From Thermodesulfobacteriaceae bacterium UBA6232 (GTDB lineage Bacteria > Desulfobacterota > Thermodesulfobacteria > Thermodesulfobacteriales > Thermodesulfobacteriaceae), in assembly GCA_002441555.1 (NCBI GenBank), contig DJWK01000026.1:4322-68321 (forward strand): DNA of 64,000 nucleotides, given 5' to 3'. The notes beneath the pieces are model-generated. The model ran no database searches and had not been told where the DNA came from. It saw only the letters and a list, made by a program, of their open reading frames with translations. Both the position numbers and the translations under genes were made by a program. Positions 33,410 through 42,286 of this stretch are shown in pieces. How positions within the stretch are numbered: the first letter of the stretch is position 1; each line of letters begins with the position of its first letter.

Positions 33410-34281
33410 TTATTGATCCTTCTGAAAAAAGAAAAGAAGTAAAGAAAAAATTAAGAAAGCTTGAAGGGCTTCCCACCCTTCCTCCTATTGTTCAGCGGCT
33501 AAATCAAATGATAGAGGATGAAAGGACCTCTCTTAATCAAATTGCAGAGCTTATTGAGAAGGATCAGGTTATTACCACCAAGGTTTTAAGACTTGCCAAT
33601 TCAGCTTTTTATGGTTTTCCAAGGAAGGTATCTACTGTTCATCAGGCTATGATGCTTCTTGGAATCAATGTTTTAAAAATTCTTATTATGACCTCTTCTA
33701 TTTTTGAGATTATTCACAAGGAAGATGTTGGGCTCTGGGAGCATTCTATTGGAGTTGCTGCTTGTTCAAAGATAATATCTGAGAAAATAGAGTTCAAGGA
33801 TGCCCAAGAAATTGCAACCGCAGGGCTTCTTCATGATCTGGGAAGGGTGATTATAAAGGTTAGTTTCAAAGAAGAATACCAAAAAATAACGGAATTGATA
33901 TCTCAAAAAGTTGATCCCCTTTCAGCTGAAAAAGAAATTCTTGGTATTGATCATGCTAAAATTGGAGCTTTTCTTATGAGACAGTGGAACTTACCAGAAA
34001 GGCTTATTGAGGCTGTAGCCTCCCATCATAATCTTGAAAATACAAAAAAGTATCGTCAAGAGGCCTCTATTCTTCACCTTTCTGATGTGCTTGTTCATGC
34101 GCGGGGCTATGGGAAAACCCTTTATGATGGAGTCCCACCTCTTGATGCCAGAGCCTTAAAATATCTAAATCTTGGACTACCAGAAATTAAAGAAATTCTT
34201 TTTACCTTAGAACCAAGGCTCTATGAATTGAGATTTTTTACCGAAGAATTAAAAAAGGAAATAGCTGGTGATAATGGATAA
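33406..34281 (+). CDS. HDOD domain protein
   Basis: Signalling protein with an HDOD output domain. LPTLPPIVQRLNQMIEDE, KDQVITTKVLRLANSAFYG and VSTVHQAMMLLG are the HDOD signatures (residues about 20-90). GLLHDLGRVI near residue 146 looks like an HD-type motif. 291 residues with no receiver or EAL domain attached. The ATG overlaps the upstream small gene. Followed three bases later by a GGDEF protein. Role in c-di-GMP or stress signalling is inferred only from context. Confidence 0.85.
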   Translation: MIIDPSEKRKEVKKKLRKLEGLPTLPPIVQRLNQMIEDERTSLNQIAELIEKDQVITTKVLRLANSAFYGFPRKVSTVHQAMMLLGINVLKILIMTSSIFEIIHKEDVGLWEHSIGVAACSKIISEKIEFKDAQEIATAGLLHDLGRVIIKVSFKEEYQKITELISQKVDPLSAEKEILGIDHAKIGAFLMRQWNLPERLIEAVASHHNLENTKKYRQEASILHLSDVLVHARGYGKTLYDGVPPLDARALKYLNLGLPEIKEILFTLEPRLYELRFFTEELKKEIAGDNG

Positions 34282-34284
34282 ACC

Positions 34285-35205
34285 TTGAAAAAGAAAGTCT
34301 TTTTTGCCTTTTGGAAAAGAGGAAGACCCTTTAGTCAATGGAAAAAGTATCTCTCCAAACATTATCAGATTCGGAGTTTTCGTGATCAAAAAAAATTTTT
34401 TGAGGCCCTTCTTTTTTCTCCACCAGATGGGATTCTTTATCAGTATGAAAAGTCAAGGGAGGGGCTTAAAGTTTTAATTAAAGATATAAAAGTAAGGTTT
34501 AATTTGGTAAGAATTCCTCTTATTCTAATAATTGAAAACGAACATATTCAAGAAATAGAAAATTATCTTTTTGCCTTGGATGATCTTCTTTTTGAAGAGG
34601 CCTCCTTTGAGGAAGTTCTTTTAAGAATAAATCTAACCTTAAAGAGACTTGACCGGATTTCTGATAATAACCCCCTTACAGGCCTTCCAGGCAATGTTTC
34701 TATTGAAAGGGCTTTGCAAAAACTACTTGGAAGTGAAATGCCTTATGCGGTAGGGTATGTAGATCTTGATAATTTTAAGGCTTACAATGACCTTTATGGG
34801 TTCTCTCAAGGAGACGAAATGATAAAAAATCTTGCACGGATATTAACTTCAGTGGTAGAAGACTTCACTAAGGATGGTTTTGTAGGACATATCGGGGGAG
34901 ACGATTTTGTTTTTATAGTTCCCCTTGAAGTTGCGGAAAGGGTTTCTCAAGAGATTATAAAAAGATTTCAGGTTCTTGTTCCAGCCTTTGTAAGTGAGGA
35001 GGATCTTAAAAGAGGTTTTTTTATAAGTAAAGACAGACGCGGAAATCTTTGCACTTTCCCTTTGCCATCCATTTCCATTGCCATAATCCCAGTATATAAA
35101 GATAAGTTTAGGCATATCGGTGAAATTGCTCAAAGAGCTGGGGAGATAAAAAAAATTGTTAAATCAAAGGAAGGAAGTAACTACTTTATTGATAGAAGGG
35201 CCTAA
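34285..35205 (+). CDS. GGDEF domain protein with divergent receiver-like N-terminus
   Basis: Putative diguanylate cyclase or c-di-GMP-related protein. The C-terminal half (about residues 125-305) has NPLTGLPGNVSIERAL, YVDLDNFKAYNDLYG and the active-site motif as HIGGDDFVFI. GGDDF departs from GG(D/E)EF by E to D at the fourth position. No RxxD inhibitory site precedes it. The N-terminal 110 residues look like a receiver fold without a convincing phospho-acceptor. The start is TTG at 34285. Confidence 0.8.
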   Translation: MKKKVFFAFWKRGRPFSQWKKYLSKHYQIRSFRDQKKFFEALLFSPPDGILYQYEKSREGLKVLIKDIKVRFNLVRIPLILIIENEHIQEIENYLFALDDLLFEEASFEEVLLRINLTLKRLDRISDNNPLTGLPGNVSIERALQKLLGSEMPYAVGYVDLDNFKAYNDLYGFSQGDEMIKNLARILTSVVEDFTKDGFVGHIGGDDFVFIVPLEVAERVSQEIIKRFQVLVPAFVSEEDLKRGFFISKDRRGNLCTFPLPSISIAIIPVYKDKFRHIGEIAQRAGEIKKIVKSKEGSNYFIDRRA

Positions 35206-35459
35206 AGAAATTTGCTATATTTTTTTCTTGCTGAAAGATATTTTTTTTCTTCCTTTAAAGATTTAATTTTTTCTTTGAGAAGTGAATCAATAAAATTAAT
35301 AAGTTCAAGGGCAACTTTGGCTTTTTCTGTATCAAGGGATTTGAAATAAATTTCCCAATTTTTTTCTATCTCTTGGTAAAGAGAAAGGGCTCTATCCCAA
35401 TCTTCCTTTTTTAAAGAAAGCTCAATTTCAAGAAGGAGATTTCTTAATTCTTCAGACAA
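35202..35459 (-). CDS. Small helical protein, possible FliT-like flagellar chaperone
   Basis: 85 residues, almost all helical and charged (LLLEIELSLKKEDWDRALSL, then SLLKEKIKSLKEEKKYL). Position directly after fliS in a flaG-fliD-fliS run is where FliT, the FliD chaperone, usually lies. Sequence alone does not prove the family. The 3' end overlaps the convergent GGDEF gene by 4 bases. Confidence 0.5.
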   Translation of the reverse strand: MSEELRNLLLEIELSLKKEDWDRALSLYQEIEKNWEIYFKSLDTEKAKVALELINFIDSLLKEKIKSLKEEKKYLSARKKYSKFL

Positions 35460-35468
35460 AAGGACACC

Positions 35469-35909
35469 TTATAAATTGGTTTGTATGTATTTTTCATTAT
35501 TTTTGACATTGCTTTTAACTGAGTTTACCACAGGTTTAATTTCCATCCAGGCACTTCTCAATTTTTCCAGAACCTCAATGCTGTCATTTAAGGGCTTTAA
35601 ATCATTGGAAAAATTCACTTCAATTAGGGCATTTATAAGAATTTCATATATTTCCTTTAGATTTTTGGCAATCTCTCCTCCCTTTTCAAGATCAAGGATA
35701 GCCTGAAGATAAATTAAAATATCCATAGCTTTAGTTAAGTTTTCCACTTTGATTTTAACATTTTCAGGGTCTTTAAGACCACTTTCTATAGCATTTTTGG
35801 CAAGTCTCAAAGAATTTATAGCTTTTCCATAGAGAAGGATGACATGTTCAAGGGGGTTCCCTTCCATAACCTGCCTTTCAAGATAATTGTTATTAGGTCT
35901 CATCATGTC
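35469..35909 (-). CDS. fliS: Flagellar export chaperone FliS
   Basis: Cytosolic chaperone that binds flagellin before export. NNYLERQVMEGNPLEHVILLYGKAI is the N-terminal family pattern (near residues 4-30), followed by a four-helix bundle with IYLQAILDLEKGGEIAKNL. About 146 residues. ATG at 35909 or the adjacent ATG at 35906 is likely, since AGGGA lies close upstream; a more upstream start at 35945 adds a non-conserved basic tail. Confidence 0.88.
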   Translation of the reverse strand, partial: DMMRPNNNYLERQVMEGNPLEHVILLYGKAINSLRLAKNAIESGLKDPENVKIKVENLTKAMDILIYLQAILDLEKGGEIAKNLKEIYEILINALIEVNFSNDLKPLNDSIEVLEKLRSAWMEIKPVVNSVKSNVKNNEKYIQTNL

Positions 35910-35968
35910 CCTTTTCCTCCTCAAATTTTTAAAAATTATCGGCAAGATTCATAAATTCTTTAAGGATC

Positions 35969-37288
35969 TCATTTTTTATTGGCTTCGGAAAGAGAGACAA
36001 CGAAGTTTTCAAGCCTGGCCTTAAGCTGTTCATTTTGATACATCAGGGCCTCAATTTTGCTAAAGGTAAGCCTTATTTTTTCTTCTTCTTTAACAAGGGC
36101 TAATTGGAGTTCTTCAGCCTTTTTATCGAGGGCTTCAATTTGTTTGTCCTGAGTATTTTTATAAGCTTGAAATGTTTTTGTAAGCCCCTCAAGATAGGAA
36201 CTTAAAGAAGCCTTTGTATCATTTAAGGCCTTCTTAATATCTTCAATTTTTCCGTTTTCCACAAGGTTATTGAAAGTTTCAGTATTTAAGGAGTATTTTC
36301 CTTCTTCAGAAAGGTTTATTAAACCCAAATTTTGCAATGGACGAGTGAGGGTAAACAAAGTGGTTTTTATTTGTGTTATAGTGGAATTACCCTGGAAAAG
36401 GGCCCCTTTATCTGTGAGTTGATTTACAAGATCAAGGGTGGCATTAATTTTATTAAAAAGATCTGAGAGGGTGGTGCTGGCTTTGTCATAGGAATCACTT
36501 ATGGTTATAGAAACAAAATCTGTGGTGGTATTTTGGGCAGTGAGAGTAAGTCCTGTTATTATATTTTCAAAGGTATTGGTAGGGCTTGTAATTTCAGAGC
36601 CGGTATCAGAGCCTATTTTCAAGCGGGCATTTTGAGCTTCCTGTAATAAAACATCTGCTGTTCCAAGCTCTGAGGGAAGAGCCCCAGCAGAGATTTCAAT
36701 CACAGCCCCTGTTGAGGTTTCCTTTGTGGATGCTCCAACATCCTTTTCAGCAAGCATAAGCTTGTAATTGCTTCCATCAAAATAAACACTTGCAATTACA
36801 TTGTTTTGAGCCTCATTTATGGTATTAACAAGGTCGTCAAGGGTTCCTCCAGAGAAGTTTATTTCTGTTTCCTGATAGCTTGTATCCGAAGTATAAAATC
36901 TAAGAGTGAAAGTTGCAGAAGAAAGGTTCTGCGATAAATCGGAGACCCCTGATGTAGTGGTTCTAATTTCAGCTTGAGAAAGGGCTGTAACCTTAACCTT
37001 CATAGTAAAGTTTGGTGCCTCTTCAGTAACAGTGGCTGAAAGGGCTGAGGTGTCAGAAAGGGTTACCTTTTTTCCTTTAAAAACTTCATCAACCGCTATG
37101 GAATCATTAAAGCTTTGGAGATCCTTTATTGCTGATAGTAAATTGGCAAGAGAGGTTGCCTTGGCTTGAAGAAGGGCTTTATCTTGGGCGATTTTTTCAA
37201 GTTGTTTTTGTTTATATAAAGTTAAAGCCTGAACTAAGGCATCCACATCTAAAAGCCCTGTAATATTACTCATATAAAAATCAGCCAT
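35969..37288 (-). CDS. fliD: Flagellar hook-associated protein 2 (filament cap)
   Basis: Caps the growing filament and guides flagellin assembly. N-terminal ITGLLDVDALVQALTLYKQKQLEKI and the C-terminal coiled-coil region are FliD-like. The middle is rich in Thr, Ser and Asn, as in other cap proteins. 439 residues. It lies two bases after flaG and ahead of fliS. Confidence 0.9.
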   Translation of the reverse strand: MADFYMSNITGLLDVDALVQALTLYKQKQLEKIAQDKALLQAKATSLANLLSAIKDLQSFNDSIAVDEVFKGKKVTLSDTSALSATVTEEAPNFTMKVKVTALSQAEIRTTTSGVSDLSQNLSSATFTLRFYTSDTSYQETEINFSGGTLDDLVNTINEAQNNVIASVYFDGSNYKLMLAEKDVGASTKETSTGAVIEISAGALPSELGTADVLLQEAQNARLKIGSDTGSEITSPTNTFENIITGLTLTAQNTTTDFVSITISDSYDKASTTLSDLFNKINATLDLVNQLTDKGALFQGNSTITQIKTTLFTLTRPLQNLGLINLSEEGKYSLNTETFNNLVENGKIEDIKKALNDTKASLSSYLEGLTKTFQAYKNTQDKQIEALDKKAEELQLALVKEEEKIRLTFSKIEALMYQNEQLKARLENFVVSLSEANKK

Positions 37289-37290
37289 TT

Positions 37291-37695
37291 TTAAGCCTCC
37301 CCTTCAAAAAAGATTCCCTTTAAATCATTTGGATTTTTAATTTCCCTTTTAATAATTTCAAGTATAGCTTTTTTTAATTTTAGAATATCCTCAAGGGGAA
37401 TTTGTTTTATAACCTCCTTGGTTTCAAGATCAATAATTTTATAAACCGGGATCTTCAAATCTTTATCAATTTCTATTTTTAAAGCCTTGTTATAGGAATA
37501 AAGAACTTTATTAAGCCTTTCAAAGAATTGATTCTTAAAGACCTTTAATGAATCAGCCAAACTTTTTTCTTGGGCAGGCTCTTTTTGAAAAATATTTTCT
37601 TTGTTTTGAGCCGGAGTTGGGGAGTTTTCTTTTAAAGATTTAGAAATCTCTTTTTTTATCTCACTTTGGCTTACGGAAACACCCTTGATTTCCAT
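37291..37695 (-). CDS. flaG: FlaG family flagellar protein
   Basis: Affects filament length in other bacteria. An unstructured Lys/Glu/Pro/Gln-rich N-terminal part precedes the conserved C-terminal domain IPVYKIIDLETKEVIKQIP and its following helix. About 134 residues from ATG 37695, which has GGTGGAG upstream. It is the first gene of a flaG-fliD-fliS-fliT-like operon with a sigma-28 promoter 23 bases upstream. Confidence 0.85.
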   Translation of the reverse strand: MEIKGVSVSQSEIKKEISKSLKENSPTPAQNKENIFQKEPAQEKSLADSLKVFKNQFFERLNKVLYSYNKALKIEIDKDLKIPVYKIIDLETKEVIKQIPLEDILKLKKAILEIIKREIKNPNDLKGIFFEGEA

Positions 37696-37717
37696 TCTAC
37701 TCCACCTCAATATTATA

Positions 37718-37744
37718 TTATCGGCATATTTTGAAAATTCTATA
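37718..37744 (-). promoter_or_regulatory. Sigma-28 (FliA) promoter of the flaG-fliD-fliS operon
   Basis: On the minus strand: TATA at 37744-37741, 15-base spacer, and a perfect GCCGATAA -10 at 37725-37718. The consensus is TAAA-N15-GCCGATAA. It faces flaG, a late flagellar gene, as expected. Confidence 0.8.
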
Positions 37745-37854
37745 GGGAAATTTAAAAAAAAATTTTTAAGATAAGAATAGGCCTGAGAGCCTTAACCTGC
37801 TTCTTCTCTTCAAAAGCTTGGCATAGAAATCTTGAACAAATCCGTCTTTAAGGG

Positions 37855-37882
37855 TTTACAAAGACTAAAAATAGGATAAAAA
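37855..37882 (+). promoter_or_regulatory. Possible promoter of argF
   Basis: TTTACA (37855-37860), 16-base spacer, TAAAAA (37877-37882), about 40 bases upstream of the argF ATG, which has its own AAGGAGAAGGAG. Confidence 0.35.
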
Positions 37883-37921
37883 TTATATCTTACAATTTTA
37901 TTTTTAAATAAGGAGAAGGAG

Positions 37922-38833
37922 ATGGCAGTGAAACATTTCTTAAGGATTTGGGATTTTACCAAAGAGGAAGTGGAAACTCTAATTGAAAGGGCCCTTAAAT
38001 TTAAGAGAACAAAAACCTGGGAAAAAAGCCTTAAGGGGAAAATTCTTGCCTTAATTTTTGAAAAGGCCTCAACCAGGACAAGGGTTTCCTTTGAGGCAGC
38101 TATGATAAAACTTGGCGGGGATACTCTCTTCCTCTCAAGGGGAGATTTACAGCTTACAAGGGGAGAACCCATTAAGGATACAGCAAGAGTGCTATCTCGC
38201 TATGTTGACGGCGTGGTATTACGGACCTATCTTCAGGAAACCATTGAGGAATTTGCAAAATACTCTGAAGTTCCTGTTATTAATGGTCTTTCCAACAAAT
38301 TCCATCCCGGCCAGGTATTATCTGATATAATGACTGTCATAGAAAAGGGAAAGGATCTTTATAAAAGTAAAATAGTTTGGCTGGGTGATGGAAATAATGT
38401 TGCTCAGTCTTGGGTTGAGGCAAGTGCTCTTCTTGGATTTCCATTAATTCTTTGTTGCCCAGAGGGTTTTGAACCAGAGGAAGACCTTTTAAAGGAAGCA
38501 AAAGAGCGTTTCAATGCAAGAATTGAAATAATTAGATCTCCAGAAGAGGCTCTTTATGAAGCAGATGTAGTAAATACAGATGTCTGGATAAGCATGGGGC
38601 AGGAAGAAGAAACAGAAAAAAGAATTAAGGCCTTTAAAGGATTTACTCTGGATTATAGTCTTTTAAAAAAGGCTAAGCCCTCTGCCATTGTTCTTCACTG
38701 TCTTCCTGCCCACAGGGGAGAAGAAATTACCGAAGAGGTTTTAGAAGGGCCTCAATCTGTTGTCTGGGATCAGGCTGAAAATAAAATGTGGTTTCATATG
38801 GTTCTTCTTGACTATCTTCTTAAAAGGGCTTAA
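37922..38833 (+). CDS. argF: Ornithine carbamoyltransferase
   Basis: Makes citrulline from ornithine and carbamoyl phosphate in arginine synthesis. The carbamoyl-phosphate site EKASTRTRVSFE is near residue 50, FHPGQVLSDIMT near 129 and LHCLPAHRGEEI near 262 with the catalytic cysteine. 303 residues. A strong ribosome-binding site precedes the ATG. It is isolated from other arg genes. Confidence 0.95.
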   Translation: MAVKHFLRIWDFTKEEVETLIERALKFKRTKTWEKSLKGKILALIFEKASTRTRVSFEAAMIKLGGDTLFLSRGDLQLTRGEPIKDTARVLSRYVDGVVLRTYLQETIEEFAKYSEVPVINGLSNKFHPGQVLSDIMTVIEKGKDLYKSKIVWLGDGNNVAQSWVEASALLGFPLILCCPEGFEPEEDLLKEAKERFNARIEIIRSPEEALYEADVVNTDVWISMGQEEETEKRIKAFKGFTLDYSLLKKAKPSAIVLHCLPAHRGEEITEEVLEGPQSVVWDQAENKMWFHMVLLDYLLKRA

Positions 38834-38873
38834 AATGAGTAAAAAGAATTAATTTTTGGAGGGGGATTTAATA

Positions 38874-39353
38874 ATGAAAATTGAAAGGGATTTCTTTGTA
38901 AGGCTTGTTTATTCCATGAGTATTGAAGGGGAAAAAACCCCTGAATGGTTTTCAAGACCCATAGAAGTTTCCTTTATTTTTGGAAGAGAGCCTATTCCTG
39001 TTATTATTGAAAAAGCAATCCTTGGAAAAGAAAAAGGAGAAACCGTTGAGATTACCATTCCACCTCAGTCTGCTTACGGGCCCCATCTTGATTACCTTGT
39101 TAAAGAAGTAGATTTGAATTCATTAAAACATCCTGAAAAAGTGATTCCAGGCGAGTGGTATGAGGAAGTATCTCCTTATGGTTCAAGGACTTTTTTTAAA
39201 GTTCTTGAGGTCCGTGGAGATAAAGTAATAGCTGATTTTAATCATCCTGCAGCTGGAAAAAATGTGATTATGAAAGTAGAGGTTCTTGAAGTTCGTCCAG
39301 CCACAGCATATGAAATTATGGCAGCTGAACTCAGGGCCTGCGGCGGAGGCTGA
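38874..39353 (+). CDS. SlyD-like FKBP-type peptidyl-prolyl isomerase
   Basis: Cytosolic FKBP of the SlyD type, combining prolyl isomerase and chaperone activity. YSMSIEGEKTPEWF, LGKEKGETVEITIPP, SAYGPHLDYL and FNHPAAGKNVIMKVEV follow the SlyD pattern, with the inserted flap domain around residues 65-120. The C-terminus ends RACGGG, with a single cysteine and no His-rich metal-binding tail. About 159 residues from ATG 38874, which has GGAGGGGG upstream. Confidence 0.85.
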   Translation: MKIERDFFVRLVYSMSIEGEKTPEWFSRPIEVSFIFGREPIPVIIEKAILGKEKGETVEITIPPQSAYGPHLDYLVKEVDLNSLKHPEKVIPGEWYEEVSPYGSRTFFKVLEVRGDKVIADFNHPAAGKNVIMKVEVLEVRPATAYEIMAAELRACGGG

Positions 39354-39362
39354 AGGTAAAGA

Positions 39363-39390
39363 TTATCTGCTTGTTAAGCAGATAAATTTT
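39363..39390. terminator. Terminator between convergent FKBP and CcdA genes
   Basis: Ten-base stem TTATCTGCTT / AAGCAGATAA (39363-39372, 39376-39385) with a 3-base loop, followed by ATTTT. It could serve both strands. Confidence 0.5.
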
Positions 39391-40267
39391 AAATGGACCC
39401 TATTATCAAATTCAACAAACCTCCGAGGGTTAACCAATAATACACAATATAAGCTCCAGAAGCTAAAAGCAGGAGGGCACCGATTGCCTTTACATAAGGC
39501 AAGGCACGACGGAATATATTAAATAAAGCTCCCTTAAAGAGTGCCATTCCCAAGGTGAGTATAAGTATCACAAATCCCATACCCAAGGCATATATAATGA
39601 ACTGAAATAGACCATCCAAAAAGCTACCGGTTGTTATTGTGTTTCCTACAACTGTAAGGAACACCGGAAGTGTACAGCTCATTGAAGCTATACCATAGCT
39701 TATACCAAAAAGAAAATATCCTTTCAAGGTTTTTTCATTGGGATTTCCGATCCCAGCTGCTATTTGACTGCCAAGGGAAAAATAGAGTGTACCGCCTACA
39801 AGTAACCAAGCACCTACTAAAATTAAGAGAACACCAATCAATAATCCTATCCATGGCATATATACTATAATTGCCCTTGCACCGGCACTTATAAGAAGCC
39901 CCATTATACCGAAAAGAAACATAAAGCCTCCTGTGACAGCAAAGCTCACCAAAATCGCTTGAAACAACCTGCGTAGTAGGGAAGGGTCAGAATTCTGAGA
40001 CTCTTCTAAACCTAAATACAAACCCAAATAGGCTGGTAATAAGACAAAGCCACAGGGATTAACTGCAGCAAGCATTCCAGCTCCAAAGGCATATCCTAAT
40101 GGAATTATTTCTGCTATTCTTCCCAGAGCAGAAGCTGAGAGATTAACTAACTTCTCAACCCCACCTGTCACAGCACCAACCTTTACACCTGTTAACAGAC
40201 TTCCTATAAACACCAAACTCAAAGTAAACAAAACTATAAGACCAGCCAAGGCATACTGTTTTTTCAT
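39389..40267 (-). CDS. CcdA/DsbD-type cytochrome c biogenesis membrane protein
   Basis: Polytopic membrane protein that passes reducing equivalents across the membrane, supporting cytochrome c heme attachment or periplasmic thiol reduction. The first redox cysteine is in AAVNPCGFVLLPAYL and the second in YGIASMSCTLPVFL, the CcdA pair. Eight or so membrane spans in 292 residues, with an extra N-terminal span and periplasmic stretch. GGGGAG precedes the ATG. It fits an organism making multiheme cytochromes such as the octaheme protein here. No thioredoxin-like partner is adjacent. Confidence 0.85.
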   Translation of the reverse strand: MKKQYALAGLIVLFTLSLVFIGSLLTGVKVGAVTGGVEKLVNLSASALGRIAEIIPLGYAFGAGMLAAVNPCGFVLLPAYLGLYLGLEESQNSDPSLLRRLFQAILVSFAVTGGFMFLFGIMGLLISAGARAIIVYMPWIGLLIGVLLILVGAWLLVGGTLYFSLGSQIAAGIGNPNEKTLKGYFLFGISYGIASMSCTLPVFLTVVGNTITTGSFLDGLFQFIIYALGMGFVILILTLGMALFKGALFNIFRRALPYVKAIGALLLLASGAYIVYYWLTLGGLLNLIIGSI

Positions 40268-40351
40268 GTAATAAACTCCCCTCTCAAAAAGGCTTGCAAT
40301 TTTTACTTAATAAATAAAAATTTTACAATATGTTTAAAAATTTTAAAACCC

Positions 40352-40378
40352 TTGACACTTAAATTTTAAGGATAAAAA
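40352..40378 (+). promoter_or_regulatory. Promoter of the dppD-dppF genes, leaderless context
   Basis: TTGACA (40352-40357), 15-base spacer, TAAAAA (40373-40378). The ATG at 40387 is 8 bases after the -10 with no ribosome-binding site, so transcription would start at or next to the start codon. Confidence 0.5.
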
Positions 40379-40386
40379 TTTTTCCA

Positions 40387-41325
40387 ATGTCTCTTCTTGA
40401 AATTAAAGATCTCACTGTTGGAATAAAAAAAACAGGTGAAAAAATATTAAAGGAAATTTCGTTTTCTCTTCATTATGGAGAAATACTTGGAATTCTCGGG
40501 GAAAGCGGCTCGGGTAAATCCCTGACAGCCCTTTCAATTTTAAGGCTACTCCCTCCTGGTTTGACTTATTTTGATGGGGAAATTCTTTTTCAAGGGAAAA
40601 ATCTTTTAAAACTAAAAGAAGAGGAAATTAATCAGATAAGAGGGAAGGACATTTCCATTATTTTTCAGGATCCTTTAAGCACTTTAAATCCTGTTTTAAC
40701 CATAGGAGAACAGATTGAGGAGGTTCTTTTTTATCATTTCGGGCTTAAGGGAGAAAAAGCAAGGGAATTTATTATTAGGGTTTTCAAGGATGTGGGAATT
40801 CCTGATCCAGAATTAAGAATCAAAAATTATCCCCATGAACTTTCAGGGGGCTTAAGACAAAGGGCGATGATTGCTATGGCTATTGCGTGTTCACCAAAGA
40901 TTCTCATTGCCGATGAACCAACCACTGCCCTTGATTTAACCATTCAAATGCAGGTTCTTGAACTTTTAAAAACTTTAAATCGTGAAAAGACCTTGTCCAT
41001 TATTTTTATTACTCATGATATCGGGATTTTGAGATGGTTTGCCACTCGCATTTTGGTTTTTTATAAAGGCCAGATCCTTGAGGCAGCTCCTGTTGAAAGC
41101 CTTTTTAAAAGACCTCTTCATCCTTACACTAAACTCCTTTTTGATTCCTATCCAGGAAAAAATTCCCTCAGCTATCTTAATTTTTTTGATAAGGCTGTTT
41201 CAGAGGAAGCATTATGCAATTTTTATGGAAGATGCCCTATAGCCTGTAAAAAATCTCTTGAAAATGCTCCTCAATTAATAGAAGTTTATCCCTCTCATTT
41301 TGTGAGGTGTTTCCTTTATGAATGA
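40387..41325 (+). CDS. Oligopeptide/dipeptide ABC transporter ATPase, DppD type
   Basis: ATP-binding subunit of a peptide/nickel-type importer. Walker A GESGSGKSLTALS is near residue 38, signature LSGGLRQRAMIAMA near 155, Walker B ILIADEPTTALD near 175, and a C-terminal oligopeptide-type region with the cysteine-rich CNFYGRCPIACKK. 312 residues. The dppF start overlaps its stop. No permease genes flank the pair. Confidence 0.92.
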   Translation: MSLLEIKDLTVGIKKTGEKILKEISFSLHYGEILGILGESGSGKSLTALSILRLLPPGLTYFDGEILFQGKNLLKLKEEEINQIRGKDISIIFQDPLSTLNPVLTIGEQIEEVLFYHFGLKGEKAREFIIRVFKDVGIPDPELRIKNYPHELSGGLRQRAMIAMAIACSPKILIADEPTTALDLTIQMQVLELLKTLNREKTLSIIFITHDIGILRWFATRILVFYKGQILEAAPVESLFKRPLHPYTKLLFDSYPGKNSLSYLNFFDKAVSEEALCNFYGRCPIACKKSLENAPQLIEVYPSHFVRCFLYE

Positions 41326-42286
41326 AGAGGTGCTTGTTGAAGTAAAGGGGGTTTATAAAAGTTATAGTATAAGAACTCATTTTTTTAAAAAACTTTCCTT
41401 TTATGCTCTTTTAGATGTCTCTCTAAAAATTAAAAAAGGGGAGGTTCTTGTTTTATTAGGGGAGAGCGGCTGCGGAAAAACGACTCTCGGGAAAATCATT
41501 CTTGATCTTGAAAAACCCGAAAAAGGGGAGGTTTTTTGGTTTGGACATCCTTTAAACTCACTCAATAGAATACATTATAAAAGGATTCGTCCGAAAATTC
41601 AGGCACTTTTTCAGGATAGTTTTGCTTCTCTAAATCCCCGTTTCAAAATAAAAGAAATTCTTACAGAACCCTATTTAATAAACTTTAATAGTTCTAAAAG
41701 GGAAGCCCTAATGAGGGCCATTGAAGTTTTGCATCAAGTTGGGCTTAATGAGGAATTTCTGGAAAGATATCCTCATCAATTGAGTGGTGGGCAAAGGCAA
41801 AGGGTAGCCCTTGCAAGGGCACTTATCACTGAGCCTAAATTGATAATCCTTGATGAACCAACTTCTGCCCTTGATATGACCATTCAAAGCCAAATACTTC
41901 TACTTCTTAAAAAACTCAAGGAAGATAAGAAACTCAGCTATTTGCTAATTACCCATTCCCTACCCACAGCCCTTGAAATGGCAGATAGAGTGGTGGTAAT
42001 GTATCTTGGAAGAATAATTGAGACCTTTAAAAAGGACTTTTTCAGGAAAATAAAGCACCATCCCTATACAGAGATGCTTTTAAAATCCTTTCCTGATCCC
42101 TTTTCTGACAATCCTCCTGAGGTTACTCATATTAAGGGAGAACCTGCAAGTCCTCTTAAAAGGCCTTCAGGCTGTGAGTTCCATCCAAGATGCCCTGAGG
42201 CTGATTCCCTCTGCAGTAAAGAAAGACCTCCTCTTAGGGGCAACCTTAGTTATCAGATTTCCTGCTTCAAACGAAATGAATCTTAA
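41318..42286 (+). CDS. Oligopeptide/dipeptide ABC transporter ATPase, DppF type
   Basis: Second ATPase of the pair. Walker A GESGCGKTTLGKI is near residue 48, signature LSGGQRQRVALARAL near 158, Walker B LIILDEPTSALD, and a C-terminal CEFHPRCPEADSLC cluster typical of oligopeptide transporters. 322 residues. Overlaps dppD by 8 bases. Permeases and the binding protein would have to come from elsewhere; the binding protein at 9958 is a candidate partner. Confidence 0.92.
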   Translation: MNEEVLVEVKGVYKSYSIRTHFFKKLSFYALLDVSLKIKKGEVLVLLGESGCGKTTLGKIILDLEKPEKGEVFWFGHPLNSLNRIHYKRIRPKIQALFQDSFASLNPRFKIKEILTEPYLINFNSSKREALMRAIEVLHQVGLNEEFLERYPHQLSGGQRQRVALARALITEPKLIILDEPTSALDMTIQSQILLLLKKLKEDKKLSYLLITHSLPTALEMADRVVVMYLGRIIETFKKDFFRKIKHHPYTEMLLKSFPDPFSDNPPEVTHIKGEPASPLKRPSGCEFHPRCPEADSLCSKERPPLRGNLSYQISCFKRNES

